A DNA stretch of 64,000 nt from Macquaria australasica. Lineage: Eukaryota > Chordata > Actinopteri > Centrarchiformes > Percichthyidae. The notes beneath the pieces are model-generated. The model searched no databases. It was given only the letters and a program-made list of their open reading frames with translations, and had not been told where the DNA came from. The translations under genes were made by a program, and so were the position numbers. Shown here one piece after another: positions 13,201-27,400 of this stretch; position 1 is the first letter of the stretch, and the number at the start of each line of letters is the position of its first letter. The stretch lies in the NCBI GenBank assembly GCA_005408345.1, contig SEMN01000644.1, forward strand, positions 124,001 through 188,000. The letters run 5' to 3'.

Positions 13201-15194
13201 AACTGAAACAATAAAATATATTCACATTCTCAAAATAGAGGAGTTACTTATTAATAAATAAGAGCAGAAATCCAACAGAATCATAGAATGAAAAGGTAAT
13301 ATATCACTCAGTCCCAGTTTGTGCCTCTTCACGGAACTAAGCATTCGATTTAGCTAAAAATGTACACCTGTATTTGAAAAACACAGACGGTCATGAAACA
13401 CTTCCTGCTGTTCTGTATCTCTGGAATCTTCAAAGCTTTTAAACAAATGGATGAAAATATATATATTCTATGTGTTGCACGATAAAAAAGATTTTTAGCC
13501 CATTTCCCCGGTTTTGTCTCACTTTCCTCATTCAAACAAAGATGGTAGCCATAAATGATGAAGTCAACCAAAAGTAAACATTTTATTATTAGTTATATTG
13601 ATATATACTGCTGATTCTTTCCAATAGTTTATATTTTCCTACAAAGTAACATGCTAATAATTTGCTTGCGTCTTACAAAAAAGCAAGGACACGTGTCATT
13701 TCCGGCTACCTGGATAGATAATACAAATGTTATCGTGCAGCAGACAGATTCGTTTTTGATCCAGATGGTTAGAAGAGAATTTGGGGATTCTAGAAATACG
13801 TTCAGAACAAAACAAAGTGTTGTTAAACAACCCACTGGGTTAGTCAAAGCTCGCCAGGTTTTTATTTTTCAGAAAAGTGGATGCTTGGCTGTGTCACTCG
13901 AACATAATGGTAATACATGAGAGGCACAAACTGGGACTAAATTATTTATTACCTTTTCATTCTATGATTCTGTTGGATTTACTCTTATTCCCTAAGTAAC
14001 TCTTCTATTTTGAGAATGTGAATTCATTTCACTGTATCAGTTCCAGGCCTCCATGGCTACCATACGTAAAAATGATTCCTCTTGATTATTTGCTTTTTGG
14101 CTCAAGAACAACCAGCTGCAAATGCTGAAGCTGTGTATGTGTGGTGGTAAGGAACTTGAGGAGTGTTTGAAATAAAATCTTTCCATTAAATGACAAACTG
14201 AATTTGAATTTGAATGAAACTCAACAGGAGTATGATAAGGGTTAATTTTATGTTAACCAATACAATGCCTCTGGGATAAAGTCAGTAGTGTCTGACATCT
14301 GCTGCTGCTGCTGCTGAGTGTGGCTCACCTTGACGTTATGCATGCTCATGAGATTCCCACAGTTGTCCAAGTACTGTTTAAGGTCACTGTCCTGGAAGAC
14401 ACAACAGCCACAGTGTTCACGCTTAAATCTATCCATATTCCCCTGGTGTACTTGAGCTCCACACCTTTTGAACACCTGCATGCTGAACTGCCGGTGTACT
14501 CACAAGATACTCAAACACCAGAGTGAGGCAGCGGTCGGTGTGGATGATGTCGTGCAGCGTGACGATGTTGGCGTGTTTCAGGTTCTTCAGTAGAGACACT
14601 GGGTTGACAGAAGAAAGAGAGATGAGTTGTGCTGTTTTCTCCAGGAACCTAACATGTGCCTCCAGCAGCACAACAGCAGCAGTAGAAACTGCTGGAAAAC
14701 AATCTCCTAACACGGAGCCGCTGCTGTGACTATAGCTTAGCTATGATTTCAGACGGGTTTGAATTTGTGTTGTCTGAAACAAAATCACCTGGTTTCTGTG
14801 TCCTCAGAAGCTGCAGATTAAACTGGGCCTGAGGTTTAGTCTAAACTCAGCTGCAGTGTCCTAGAGAAACCACATAATGCCACTAGAGGTCATTGTATCT
14901 GAGGTTTAACGGTGCCCCCCCCCTTAAAAATGCACATATTTAAGATTAAAATGTGCTCCAGTCACTACCTTCTGGTATGGCTTGCCCTAAAATTAATTAT
15001 TATTCACCTGAGGGCAGAACCCCTGGACTGGAAAATATCTGTGTGTGTGTGTGTGTGTGTATGTGTGTGTGTACCCTCTCTGATAGCAGTGCAGGGTGCT
15101 CCCTCCTCGTGCTCCAGGCGAATCTCCTTTAACGCCACCAGGTTCTCTGTTAGTTTGCTTCGCCCTTTGAACACTGTGGCATATGTCCCCTATG

Positions 15195-15274
<80 letters not shown>

Positions 15275-18200
15275 ACTAGGTGACTTTCTGATAATACTAT
15301 ATTCGAAAGAGCTGTTAGTCAAATGCCAGCAGTTGAGTCTTTTTTCTATTAATAGCAATAGAATGACAAAATGAATTTGATTGGAATCTGTTTACTCTCA
15401 CTGTCTGTTTACTTTTTAATAATCCTCCACAACCCATAAACATACATTGCAACAGATAATTTATTCCAACTGACTGAATGAGGTTAGAAGTTTTAACTGC
15501 TATCATCCATGAGCAGCATCAACACATTACATAAATGTAATGCGAGCATCTCAAACAGGCTTTGATTTAATCCATTAATTAAATGCATATTTATTTCTTT
15601 GGGATTTCTGATTACTGACTATCACAGCTCATCCTCCTCACTCATGATTATCCTTCATATATCCTGGCTGTGCACTTCTTCTATCATCATGTAGTAGGTG
15701 TTCTAATAAGTGCAGATCAACTACTGCAGGCTGAAAAGAGATCTGAGAAAAGGAACAGTAATAAATGAGGTACTTATGTAATGGCCACATGTGCAAATCA
15801 AACCATGCTTTTTGAACCACAGGTTATGATAATTGACAACAAAAGCAGCTCTTTTTGATCCCTCACCACCGCTGTTATCTGCTGCTGAGCCTTGTGACTG
15901 AGATTAATGCAGACAGCTTCTGTCACTAATTATTGTTTACCCCTTAAGGCAATAACTGTTAAAGAGATAAATGTTGTGGGATTTACGTGCATTGGCTGTG
16001 TCGTGCAATCCTACATCCGCAGCACCACCATTCATTGTGATCCTACAGAGTACAACATGTCTGAGCACATAGTGTGAATGCAGATTTAAGCTGCGCCAGC
16101 CAAGGTGAACTAATGCAAGAAAATAGACACTTGGGTAAACTGTAGTTTGTCATGTTTAGGCATGTAAACAAAGCTGTATGTGTTGTACCAATTTTGACTC
16201 TTGTCTCTCCTGAGAGGCTTGACTCACAGCAAGCCTGGTAAGTATAATGAAGACTCGCGTGGTCGACATTATACACCAGAGAGAAGCTTTATTCCTGATA
16301 AAGTTCACTTTAGCTTCAAGTTATTGGTCGGTGGCTGTAGTGGGTGCAACAGTTGTACACTCATCTCTCACTGGGCTGCACGTCAGCCGTTTCCATCGAG
16401 CGTCTGAAAAGTGTCAAAAGGCGAATGTGTGAGTAACTGGTAGAGACGCACCTCACCCAGTTTGCCGAGCTTCACGTATGTCTCCAATTTCCCAAAGCCT
16501 ATGTCAGACTAGAGGCAAGAAGAAAAAGACAAATTCATCTCATAGTGTTCACCGTTATGATTCTTTCCTCTGATTACAGTATACCTCAGAACAGTCAAAA
16601 GATCAAATTTGCATAAATTAGTTAGTGTTTTCAAAAGTTAATCAAGAACTAATGCTTGTTTCCTTTGTCATCCTGGCAGGAAACAAAAGCCTCTTAATGG
16701 AAAGCTGGGGGAAATATCAAAGAAAATAAATTGACTCATTATAATATTAATAGAGAAGGAACAAAATAATAAAAATAATAACAGGAAGGCAAGATAAGAG
16801 GACTAGTAATTTGCAGAGAGGAAATATGCTCTGTAATATGAGCCGAGACATTGGCTGCTTCAAGACTAATCTATCAAATGGATTGTAAAATAAACAAGAG
16901 GCTAAAATGAGATTTATTTGAGAGATCAACAAAAAGCCTTACAGCCGTCAATATGAGATGAAATGTTGACCACTGTAAAATGTTAACACTTTATAGGCCT
17001 ACGGTCATTTGTATAAAAGATTCCACTATATTAGAAATAGGTAAGTATGGATTAATGTAGAGCACTAACCAGTGAAGCACGTCGAGACATGCGACTCAGA
17101 GGTTTGCAGAGTGCTGACTTTTCACTCTCCAGCTGCAGTTTCTTGAGAAACTCTGGAGGCAGGCGGATGTCCATTGGCAGAGACATGCGCTTACTGACGT
17201 CCTGCAGGAAGTTAACAGACACCAAGGGACACAACATCCTCTGCTTATCTGTCTGTTAGAGTTGAGCCACCTTTTTTTTTTAGACATTAACATCATTCAT
17301 GCTGTAGCCTAAGTGACAATCAAACCTCATGCTATATGAGACTCCAGCAGCCTCCAATCTGCTCATTTTGTTAAACTGCTATGTCCTTATATTATGTCAG
17401 TTAACAATACTGACCAGTATTATCATGATTGCCAGTGTAACACGGACCAAGTACAGTAGTTTAGGTTTAGTTTCCCTTTTACAGTGTGTATTCATTTCTG
17501 TACATGGTACCACATACTTTATGAAAGGTTTCTATGTTACGTATACATACATAAATAATGGCTTTATTAATGGTTACTAAATCATCTAGGAATCCACCAG
17601 AAACAGTGGAAACATGCTCTCCAAACACGTCAGTTATAATACAAAGAAGAAAGGAGGGCAGCCGTGTAAGGCAGAAAAGAGAATTTAATTAGCTCAATAT
17701 GTGCAAAATACAAGCCCTCACAGCTTGTCTACATAGGAGTGTCTGTCTGACAGAATAGATACGCTTCTATTTTGATCAATAGAGTTGTCTACATAGGCTG
17801 CTTAACAGCTCGCGTTTCACTCCCGCTACTCCCGTTACTGTGTTAATGACCCGAGGTGTATTTTTACATTTTTTAAAGTCTACTTTCTTTTGTTGTACGT
17901 GCGTGACTACAGTGATTGTGTATTAGGTTCTGAGCATTGCCAAAACTCAGATGACCTACACTAAATACTGTGCCTGAATGCATCCTGTCTCAGCTGGCTG
18001 GAAGGACGTGTCCCTGTCTGTCTAAGTCTGGCAGGCTGCAGACTACGTGAAGCTGGTCCACGACCTGTTTAGCTTAATTTTAGCTAATCAGGTAAATTAG
18101 CTATTCTCCATCAAAAGAGGAAGAGTCATGGCTTCCAACAGCTATATTCTTACATGTTGTGTCTTCTTAGCACGATAGCTACAGTTTCATCAAAGACAGT

Positions 18201-21200
18201 CAGGAAAGTGTGTGACGCCAGCAACTGCATTATGAGGACAGGACTGTGTGCAGTCACTGGGCGCAGCTGATGACATTTGAGTAGCTCCAATGTGCAACAT
18301 TAAGCTCATTAAACCACAATGTCTCATTTTGTATTTCTGCACATGTTAAATACTAAAAATGTATGCTTCCACTGATGATTAATGAAGTGGGTTTTTTTTA
18401 TTATTTAAATGAGTATTAAGGAAAAAGTTGACTGTAGTTGATTACATTCCCTGGGTAATTTGCTCAAATTATGACTTGCTAGAACTGCAAAAATGATGTC
18501 ATATTAGAAAGTGAGTAGATCAATAAGGTGTCATGACATTAAAGGCCCAGGACACCCCCACAGGTGTTTTCTGCTATTATGACTGGACATTTGCTTGTGT
18601 TAAAGGTGGGTGGAGCTATGCTGAGAATTACATGTCACAGTCTGTTCACACCAACACAGTCTTGAGATGAGGCATGTGAGGGTGTGACATCGGTGTGCAG
18701 GGCCTTTAAATGTTAAGAAGTCATTCATTAATGAAGGGCCCTTCCACCACAATAATAAGTCTGGGCTTGTAAGTGTTAATGACTTAATATATCGATTTTG
18801 GTCTGAATGCTCTGTAGCGTTCTTCCAGAAGGTAAGTGGTTGAACTGTCCATTGGAAAGGTCGTTCTGATGAATTAGCAAAAAAAGCTAGCTAAAAAGAC
18901 AATGTTATACACCAGCCAAAGAGAATTTTCACATCCTGGAAATCAGACAATTATCCTTATTAATGGTTTACTGATCTATAAAGCATTAATTAACCATGCA
19001 GCCATTGATTACAGCTTGTAAACCCTTTTATTAGACAGAGGTACATACATTTCTTATGCTTGTTGAGTGAAGTTATCCAGATTGTCTAAGCTCCCAGCTC
19101 TCTCACTGTCGCACCATTATTTCTGTCTTCACAGCACCAAGTCCTTCCTGAGCACTCACTTCCCTCTGGCATAGCTTCACTTGACTGCCTGGTACGAGTT
19201 GTGTGTAGTATGAGAAAGACTCAAAGCGAATCACACTTGCTCCACAGGGACTTTTTCTGAAAAGGTGGAACTGTGAACTCTCACATTTCCAATAAAAAGT
19301 CTGGTGCTCTAGGGAGGGTTAAAAGCTTCCGAGGTGACTCATCTCATTGAGCTGCCAGAGGTGGAAATGGAGAAATGACTCCTGGGGAAGAGTTTAAACA
19401 GGAGAACAAACTACTTGTGCCACTGTTGATATCTACTCTATGTCAGACTGACTTTGAATGATTTTAATGTGCACTTGAACCAAGACAGTTTCCTATCAGT
19501 GCTTGATCTGCAACACGTAAATTACTGTGGAAGAAAAGCTTGGCAGCATGTGACTACAGCATGACCTGAAACCAATGTGAACACATCGTCTGTTAACTCC
19601 TCATCTGTCACATTAACCTTTGTTCTCCTACAGCTGCTCTCTGAGCCTCTACTACTTACCTCCATGGAGAAACGTCTGTGCTGGGCCTTGCTGTGGAAGT
19701 GGAGGTGAGACGGAGACTGTGCTCCCGGTGTTGTTGGTTCAGGGCTCACTGGACTGGCATCATGACATGGAAGACCCAGCCTGTCTGGAGTCAGGTCTGA
19801 CAGAGGAGAAACATAATCACTCAACATTTGCAGATGCACAGATGGGTGACAAAGGAAAAACCAATGGTGTGTTGGGTCACCACAAGCTTTCAGAACAGCT
19901 TCAGTGATCAGTGGCTTAGATTCTCAACACGTCATTCCAAAAATGTTGTGTCTCGTCAACGTTGTTAAGTTTGTCATGTCCTGTTTTATTGTGTAGTAAC
20001 TCTTTCCTCTCGTTTCAGACCCTGACTTCCTCCCTTTGTGTGATTTTCCCGCCAGTGTGATTGTCTACCCCGCCCCTGATTGTGTTCACCTGTTCTCCCC
20101 TACCTCATGTATTTATAGTCTGCGTCTCCCCTTGTCCTGTGCCAGTTCGTCTTGTTTTTGCTCGTCAACAGACCCCCAAACCAAGCGTACCAGCGAGTTC
20201 CCTTCATGTCAGGTTCTATCTGTGTTCATGTTTATCGATCCTCTTCGTGAGTGTTTTTGTTGTACTTTTGATTATCCTCTTCGTGAGTGTTTTTGTTGTA
20301 CTTTTGATTATCCTCTTCGTGAGTGTTTTTTGTATTTGGATTATCCTCTTCGTGAGTGTTTTTGTTGTACTTTGATTATCCTCGTTGTGAGCGCTTTTGT
20401 TTGTTTATTGGAACATCTCAGTAAAGCTGCTGTGAAACTTAAAAGCCCTGGTCTCATGAGTCGTGCATTTGTGTCAAAGTTCGTGACAAAAAACTGTATT
20501 CAGGTGAGTTTAGAACTGGTTCACTTTGAAGGCCATATAGGATACACCAAGGGGTCAGAATCTACTCGAACCATCTCTGCTGGAGCTCCACAGGGCTCTG
20601 TAATCTCACCTGTGCTCTTCACTCTGTATACTGATAACTGCAGAAGCTCAGACCCAGAAATAATTTACATCACATACTCTAACGACAGTCAATGTGGACA
20701 CCACTAACTCTGAGATGGACACATTCTCAGAGTGCTGTAGGGGGAATTTGCCTTGACCTCAATGCCTCCAAGACCAAGGAACCAGTTACTGATTTCTGTC
20801 ATGGACAGCTCACCATCTCTACACTGGAAGTCAATGGCCAGGCCATAGAGAGAGTGGAGGCATACAAATACCTCGGGACAACAACTGACCACAACCTCAC
20901 TTTCAAACCTAACAGTGAAATCATTTCCAAATGTCAGCAATGCCTCTTCTTTCTGAGGAAACCTCCACCAATCACTCTTAGCTTTCTACAGGTGCTTTAT
21001 TGAATCCATCATCCATCACAAAGTGCCCTGAGATAACTTTGTTATGATATGGCGCTATATAAATAAAACTGAATTGAATTGAATTGAATCATCATCTTCA
21101 ACATAACAGTCTGGTTTGGTGCTTGCTTGTTTTAATGCTACTTCAAAGAATAGTGACCATGCTATGAGAGGGACATTTTACAGCTAAAAAATAAACTTGT

Positions 21201-24200
21201 CAGTGTTCTAGGGTAGCCTCTGTTGCAACGCTGTAGCTGACATGCCCCTTCTCAAAAATGTCACTACACAACTGGTCAGCTTTGACTACATGCGTTTTCT
21301 CCTACAAGTTTCTGATGCCAGTTGAGATTTTTGATAGTGAAGACACCATTAACCAAGTTGAAGAAAAAATATCAGGTATATCTGCACAAAACAAAAAAGA
21401 CATAGCTGTCTGTACACAACCACACAATGGACTCTCAGCTTTTTGTTTTCAGAGATGAGGCTCATCAAGACTACAGAGGAGATCACAGTTAAGGCAGCTT
21501 AAGCGAACATGTCAGACAATTATACTGTGAGCACACCAGCATTGCCGTGTGATAGCTATCCAGCCATTGTGGTGGGAAAAATGGACTTTGATCCTCATCA
21601 TACAACACTGTATGTGATGTGTGTTTGATGCCTGGTCGGTGTCTTTTGAATGCTACCTGCTGTTAGGTTTCAGCTGCAGTTTGATCTCCTGTTTCAATGG
21701 CGAGTGTTGGCCGCCTCACCGGTATGCCAAGTGTGGGGTGTGAAGAGGACATGTTTCTCCATATGTGTGTGTCACAACCGTTCCCTCCTGAGGTGAAGCA
21801 CGAAACGCTTTAACTCCTTGTTTCCATGGGGACAATGGCTAACAAGGAGAGCAGGTCTCAGTGTTAAGGAGGAAGTCTCATATATCTCTTTAAAACCTCC
21901 TCCTCAACACACACACATTTATATGTATACACACAAACATTAATATTAACGGCATGCCCTATGGCCTCTCTCATACTACAGGAAACAGTGTTGAACTTAC
22001 ACACACACACACACACACACACACACCCCTCATATAAAAAGCTCCAATAAAAAGATAAAGAAGGCAGACAGATAGAGGCCAATGTGGCTCTCTGGATGAG
22101 TTTAACAGGGCATTTTTTAACAGTGCTACAGAGCGGCTTCTAACAGGCCACTTTGTGTCAGATTGATTGACAGTCTCAATGGGCTGGGGGGGATGAAATG
22201 ACAACCTGTTTGCTAGTCATTTGAATATCACAGCTACAGCGCTCCTTTGATCTCCCGATGCTAATTAGGGTCAGTAAAGGCGACATTGATATGAGCAAAC
22301 ACACACAGACACAGAGCCTGATTGCTGTGAGATATGGATGGATGCCTGCTCGACATCTTGCCAGGAAAAGGACAATCCAATATGGTACACCGCATGATGT
22401 TTTTGTAGCGTTTCCATCTGAAACTGTGGTTACAGTGAGAGGGTGCAGGAGGCAGAGAGTAGTGTTAGGGAATAAACTTCACAAATAATTGCAGAATTAA
22501 CCCCCAGGCAATGTTTGAGAACATTTTCATATTCACACATTTAAATCTACAAGCCGGTCTATACAGTCATCAAGCAGCTTAAGGTTAAGTGCCTTGCTCA
22601 AGGACAGACATACATTTTCCAAACACTTTAAAACTCACTTTAAGTCATCTTCAGTGCCATAAACCTTGATGAAAAATGCTGTGAATACTAGCCTAAACAA
22701 GTCTAGGAGTCTGCAGCCATGCAAGCAGCTCTATGAGGCTGTACTTAGGCCCAATGGTGATTTGAGCTAATGCCAGCATGCTAACATGCTCACAACAACA
22801 ATGCTAACATGCTGATGTTTAGCTGGTATAATGTTTACCATGGTCACTATCGTAGCTTAGTCTGTTAGCATGCTAACATTTGTTTATTAGCACTAAACAC
22901 AGAGTACAGCTGATGCTGATGGGAATATCATTTGTTTTGCAGGTACTTGTTACAAGTCATCCTGGGGGGAACCTGAATGTCTGTATCAAATTCACTCAAA
23001 ACCACGAATAACATATTTCAGTCTGGACCAAAGTGGTGGATTGACCGTCCAACTCCATCCATGGAGCCGTTTTTTGGCCTGTTTTTGTGACTGTCTATTA
23101 AAAATCAGTCTTGTTTAAAGCTGAAATAGAAAACTTTTATATTTAAAGATTCCCTGACGAGTTTTTTTGACCACTAGTGGTGCTATATACATTCCTGCTG
23201 ATGGTTTCACTCTATTCTTATGATCGACAGTTGATGATGCTAATGTACCAAGAAACTATATCAACAAGCCAGCAAAGGCAGGGAAGAAGAAGAGTGACAC
23301 CTAGCAAACGTGACTGTAAACCATGCAAAATATTTAAAAAATCTACTTTGTAAATGTTTTATAGGTAAAATGACTATGTGAAATGTGAAAGTGGATGCTC
23401 GTAGTGGTCCGCAACAAACTACTGTTTTAGTTCACTCTCACCGCTCTCATCAGCGTGATGAACCCACTGTCTGCTGCTTGTCCAGCAGCAAACAGCAGAC
23501 AGACAAAGTTAGTGACTGGCTATTGAATGAAGTGGAGTATTTAGCAGCTAAAGAGAGATTTTTCTCAGGAGTTGGAGACAAAAAGAACAGTGGACAGAAG
23601 GACAGTGAGGATTGGACATACATTCACCAGGTAACATTACATGGGCCAGAAACACCATTCCAAATGAATGCTAATGTTGCTCCGTGTCTGCTTGCTAACA
23701 CTTTATAAGGTGATTGTATGTCAGTTTTGTGTTTATAGCTTGTTGCGCTGCCCCCACATGGCAAAACAAAAAACAAACAAACAAACAAAAAAAATCATTA
23801 ATGCTGGTTTAACTTTGTTCATTTACAAGAAAACTCAGCAGGGTAGTTTTAACTGTGGCAAAGCTAAAACTATCAGGTGGCCAAGCAGATTAGATGAGGT
23901 AGACTGATGGGCTAATTGTGCTTTTCCTGTAAAAGCAAATGGCAGTGTGCTTTGGACACCAGCCAGTCAACATAACGAAGATAAGAACATTTCACGTGCT
24001 TGGTAATAAAAGCTTTGTGCATGTGTGTGCCAGAGGGTTTGATAATTTAAAGACTCAACCAACTCATTGTCACATGGAACTGATTTAAATCAACTGACTT
24101 GAATAATTGATTTGTTATTCCGTTAATCAGGATTCTTTTCTTGCAGCACATTCTCTGCAGAGACAATTGGTTTTCAACTCTGATCAAGAAGAAGCTCTCA

Positions 24201-24391
24201 TCAGAGCACTGATGTGTCACAGTGACCTATGTGATTACTCTCAACATTACAGTAGCACGCTCGGATAGGAGCTCAGTAAAACAGCTTTAAATGGACTAAT
24301 ATATGGAAAGTAAACAAGGGGATTCTGCCTAATGTGAAATATTAGTGGTTAGTCAGGGAGGAAATCCTGGCTACCCCTGAGGGCATTGACT

Positions 24392-24468
<77 letters not shown>

Positions 24469-27400
24469 TTATTTTTGAAGCTCAGAGATATACCTGTGTT
24501 TGTATTAATCTAAAAGAAATCTATAACATCTGGTTAGACTAGCAGTACTGAAATTGCGTGTGTATGTTTGTGTTCATGTGTTACTGTATCTTATGTGTGT
24601 ATTTGTGTGTACATGCAGCCTTAGGGGATGCTAATGAGTTCATCGTGCTCAGTGATCTGAGGCTGATTGACTTTCTTTGTGTTTGTCAGTTTGATCCAGC
24701 TGCTCTTGTTTTTAAATGGGAGAAATGATATCAGAGAATCAGAAAACATTGTAATTTGCAGAATTATTTTGCAATATTTTAAAGAATAGTTGCAGAATGA
24801 ACTTGCCCTAAAACATTTCTTTTAGTACAGATTAAACAAACCAGATAAAAGTTAAATTAGTGAGCTTTAGAGGTGTTGATTGGTGTATTTGTGGAACTTC
24901 GGACAGAACTCGGCTAGCAGTTTCCCCCTGCTTCCAGTTTTTACACTAAGCTAAGCTAATCAACCCTCTGCATTCAAGCTAATTAGCATATTTCCCAAAA
25001 TGTCAACTCATTCATTTTAACATACACCACATTACCCTTAATATTCACTGGATCCATGAATAAAACATACATGGACCATTTGCAAAATATATTCTTGCCT
25101 CAGAAATGTTCTGGGCATGTGATGATTATATCCCTGCAAAAATGTCAGATGATGTTTTCCATCTAAACAGCAGTATATGCTGTGGATAACGTTGTGGGAG
25201 CATGATATAATCCCTCACACAGGAGAAAGGAGAGCAAGATAGAAAAGAGAGATGAACTAGAAAAGATTAGGAGTGTAAACATCAGACGACTGCTGAGTTT
25301 GGGTCTGTCTCTCTTTGTGTCTCCTTTCTTCATCTTCACTCAGTTGTTTATCTCTGTCTTTGTCCTCTTTCTGTCTCTCTGTCTGCCTCTGTCTGGTTAC
25401 CTCTTTCCTGACCTTCAGGAGCAGACAGCGATGCAGACAGTTGTTCTCTGGGGAGTTAAACAACATATCCAGCTGCTTCTCTCCATCAGGCAGCTGCATA
25501 GCAATCTCACTTACAGTAACTGAAGTCTATGTTCACACAGGAGGCAGAAGCTTTAGTTGTCTAATTTTCATTAGTTGACTCGAGTGGTAATATACAAGCA
25601 GGTCTGATGAAACCTCCAGTACATCATGCGTACATTGTAAAGCTTGTGCACTTGACTTGTGCAATTTCAAGAGTGACCTTGCATCTTGCATGATCCACGT
25701 CTCTCCCTATACTGACTTTACATGTTTTAGTAGCTTTTTTTTTGTTGCATGAAATCTAAATATAAAGCATCATATCTAAGCTTTATTCCCCACCTTAAAG
25801 CAAACAGCCATAAACAACCAAGCACAGTAATGACATCGTGTAGGATGAAAGTGTTAACCCTCCTGGTAGCTCTGCAATCTAATGTATTCACCCAGTTCAT
25901 TGTTATTCCATCTCTATCTACTATCTTTGCAGTCAAACTCTACATAATAAGGCAGAAACACTTGGAAATCTAATTCTGAATGCATTCAGTTTCTTTGCAT
26001 TATCAAGCCCTACTTATCCCACCATAACCCTCATTTCCCTTAGAAGCCTGCTGATCCTCTGTGGCTCAGCACTGCTGCTGCTGGTGGTGGTACCAGTTGT
26101 AGCCGGAAAAATCCCAGTTAATCTGTGAGGGTCCGCTACAGACACGGAAGGAAGGCAGGAAGGCTTTTGTATTTGGTATTAAAACACAGAACGAAACTGC
26201 AGTTTGTGCTCTATTATTAGACATGAGCTGTTCATTCACACAGAGACCAGAAGGCACAGAGAAGTAGAGCTCAGGGTTCAGGACTTTGAACATGCTTAAT
26301 TAACCAGTGGTTTATTGGTTATAAAATGTTAGCCACCCTGTCAAAAACTGAAATCCCTCAGATAGGAGTGGAGTTACACAAAATATCGTCGTCTGGCAAC
26401 ATACAGAACCAACATACTTGGCTTTATACATATCAGTGGTTACATTTTGTGCAAATGATTTTGCTGTAGTAGCCCATAATTCTTCTAAAGATACTGTACA
26501 GCCCAGTGTCCCTTGGAATTATTTTTGGACGATGCCAACGCTCACTCAGTGCCAATGCAACAAGCAGTGTACCATTTAGCTAGGTAGGAAATGCAGGTGT
26601 GGAAATGGGGCTTTGGATGGGTGTGTACTAGCATGTCATCCATCTTAGACCTACAAGTAACTTTGGCTTTTGCTGTTGATAACATTACCGTGATCGTATC
26701 CTATTATCCACCAAGATGCTTAAAGCTACATTAATTGATTTTTTGGCCACTTGGGGGCAGTGCAACAAGCTGAAAACACAATAATGACATATCACCTAAT
26801 AAAGTTGTTATGGCTAAAGTGTTAACATGTTAACAGTTTGCAAATCCAGCAGACATGGAGCAACATTAACATTCATTTGGAGTCATGTTTCTGGCCACCG
26901 GATGAATGTACGTCCAATATTTTTCTCTCCTTTTAGTTCAGTTTTGGCCTCCATCAACTCCTGAGAAAGATATCTGGCTCTTCAGCTTCTAAATACTGCT
27001 AAATGCTCCACATGTCCATCTGCTGTTTGCTGCTAAGTAGGAAGTGCACAGTAGGTTCATCAGAGCTGCCTGCTGCTGCTGATAACCCAGCTGATGAGAA
27101 CAGTGAGACTGAATCAAAACAATAAAGTTGTGGGCCATAAAATCAAAACCATGAGCTGAAAGATGTGAAAACAAGCTCAGTCGAGTGATAATTCTCTGTG
27201 GGTTTGTCACTATGAGTGACTCCTTCAGATTCCATATATTTACTTGATCAGTTGTTAATATAGAATTATTGATTAGTGCAGCTTTAACCCATTGTACAAA
27301 CTATGCCCAGGTTTTGTAGGCATATTTGCAACACTGGCATTGTATGTTCACAAATGTTGTCATTGAGTGTAATATTGGCTTTGGAAGAATCATCCAATAT

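Noticed and set aside
14912..15374. Open frames rich in Thr-His or Cys-Val repeats around 15.0-15.3 kb
   Set aside because: They are translations of the (AC)n/(GT)n microsatellites next to cdk18 coding exon 5; the only real coding sequence there is the 115-nt exon on the minus strand.
20234..20408. CRISPR-like array
   Set aside because: The units are directly adjacent without unique spacers, and sit inside an LTR in a vertebrate genome. It is a minisatellite.
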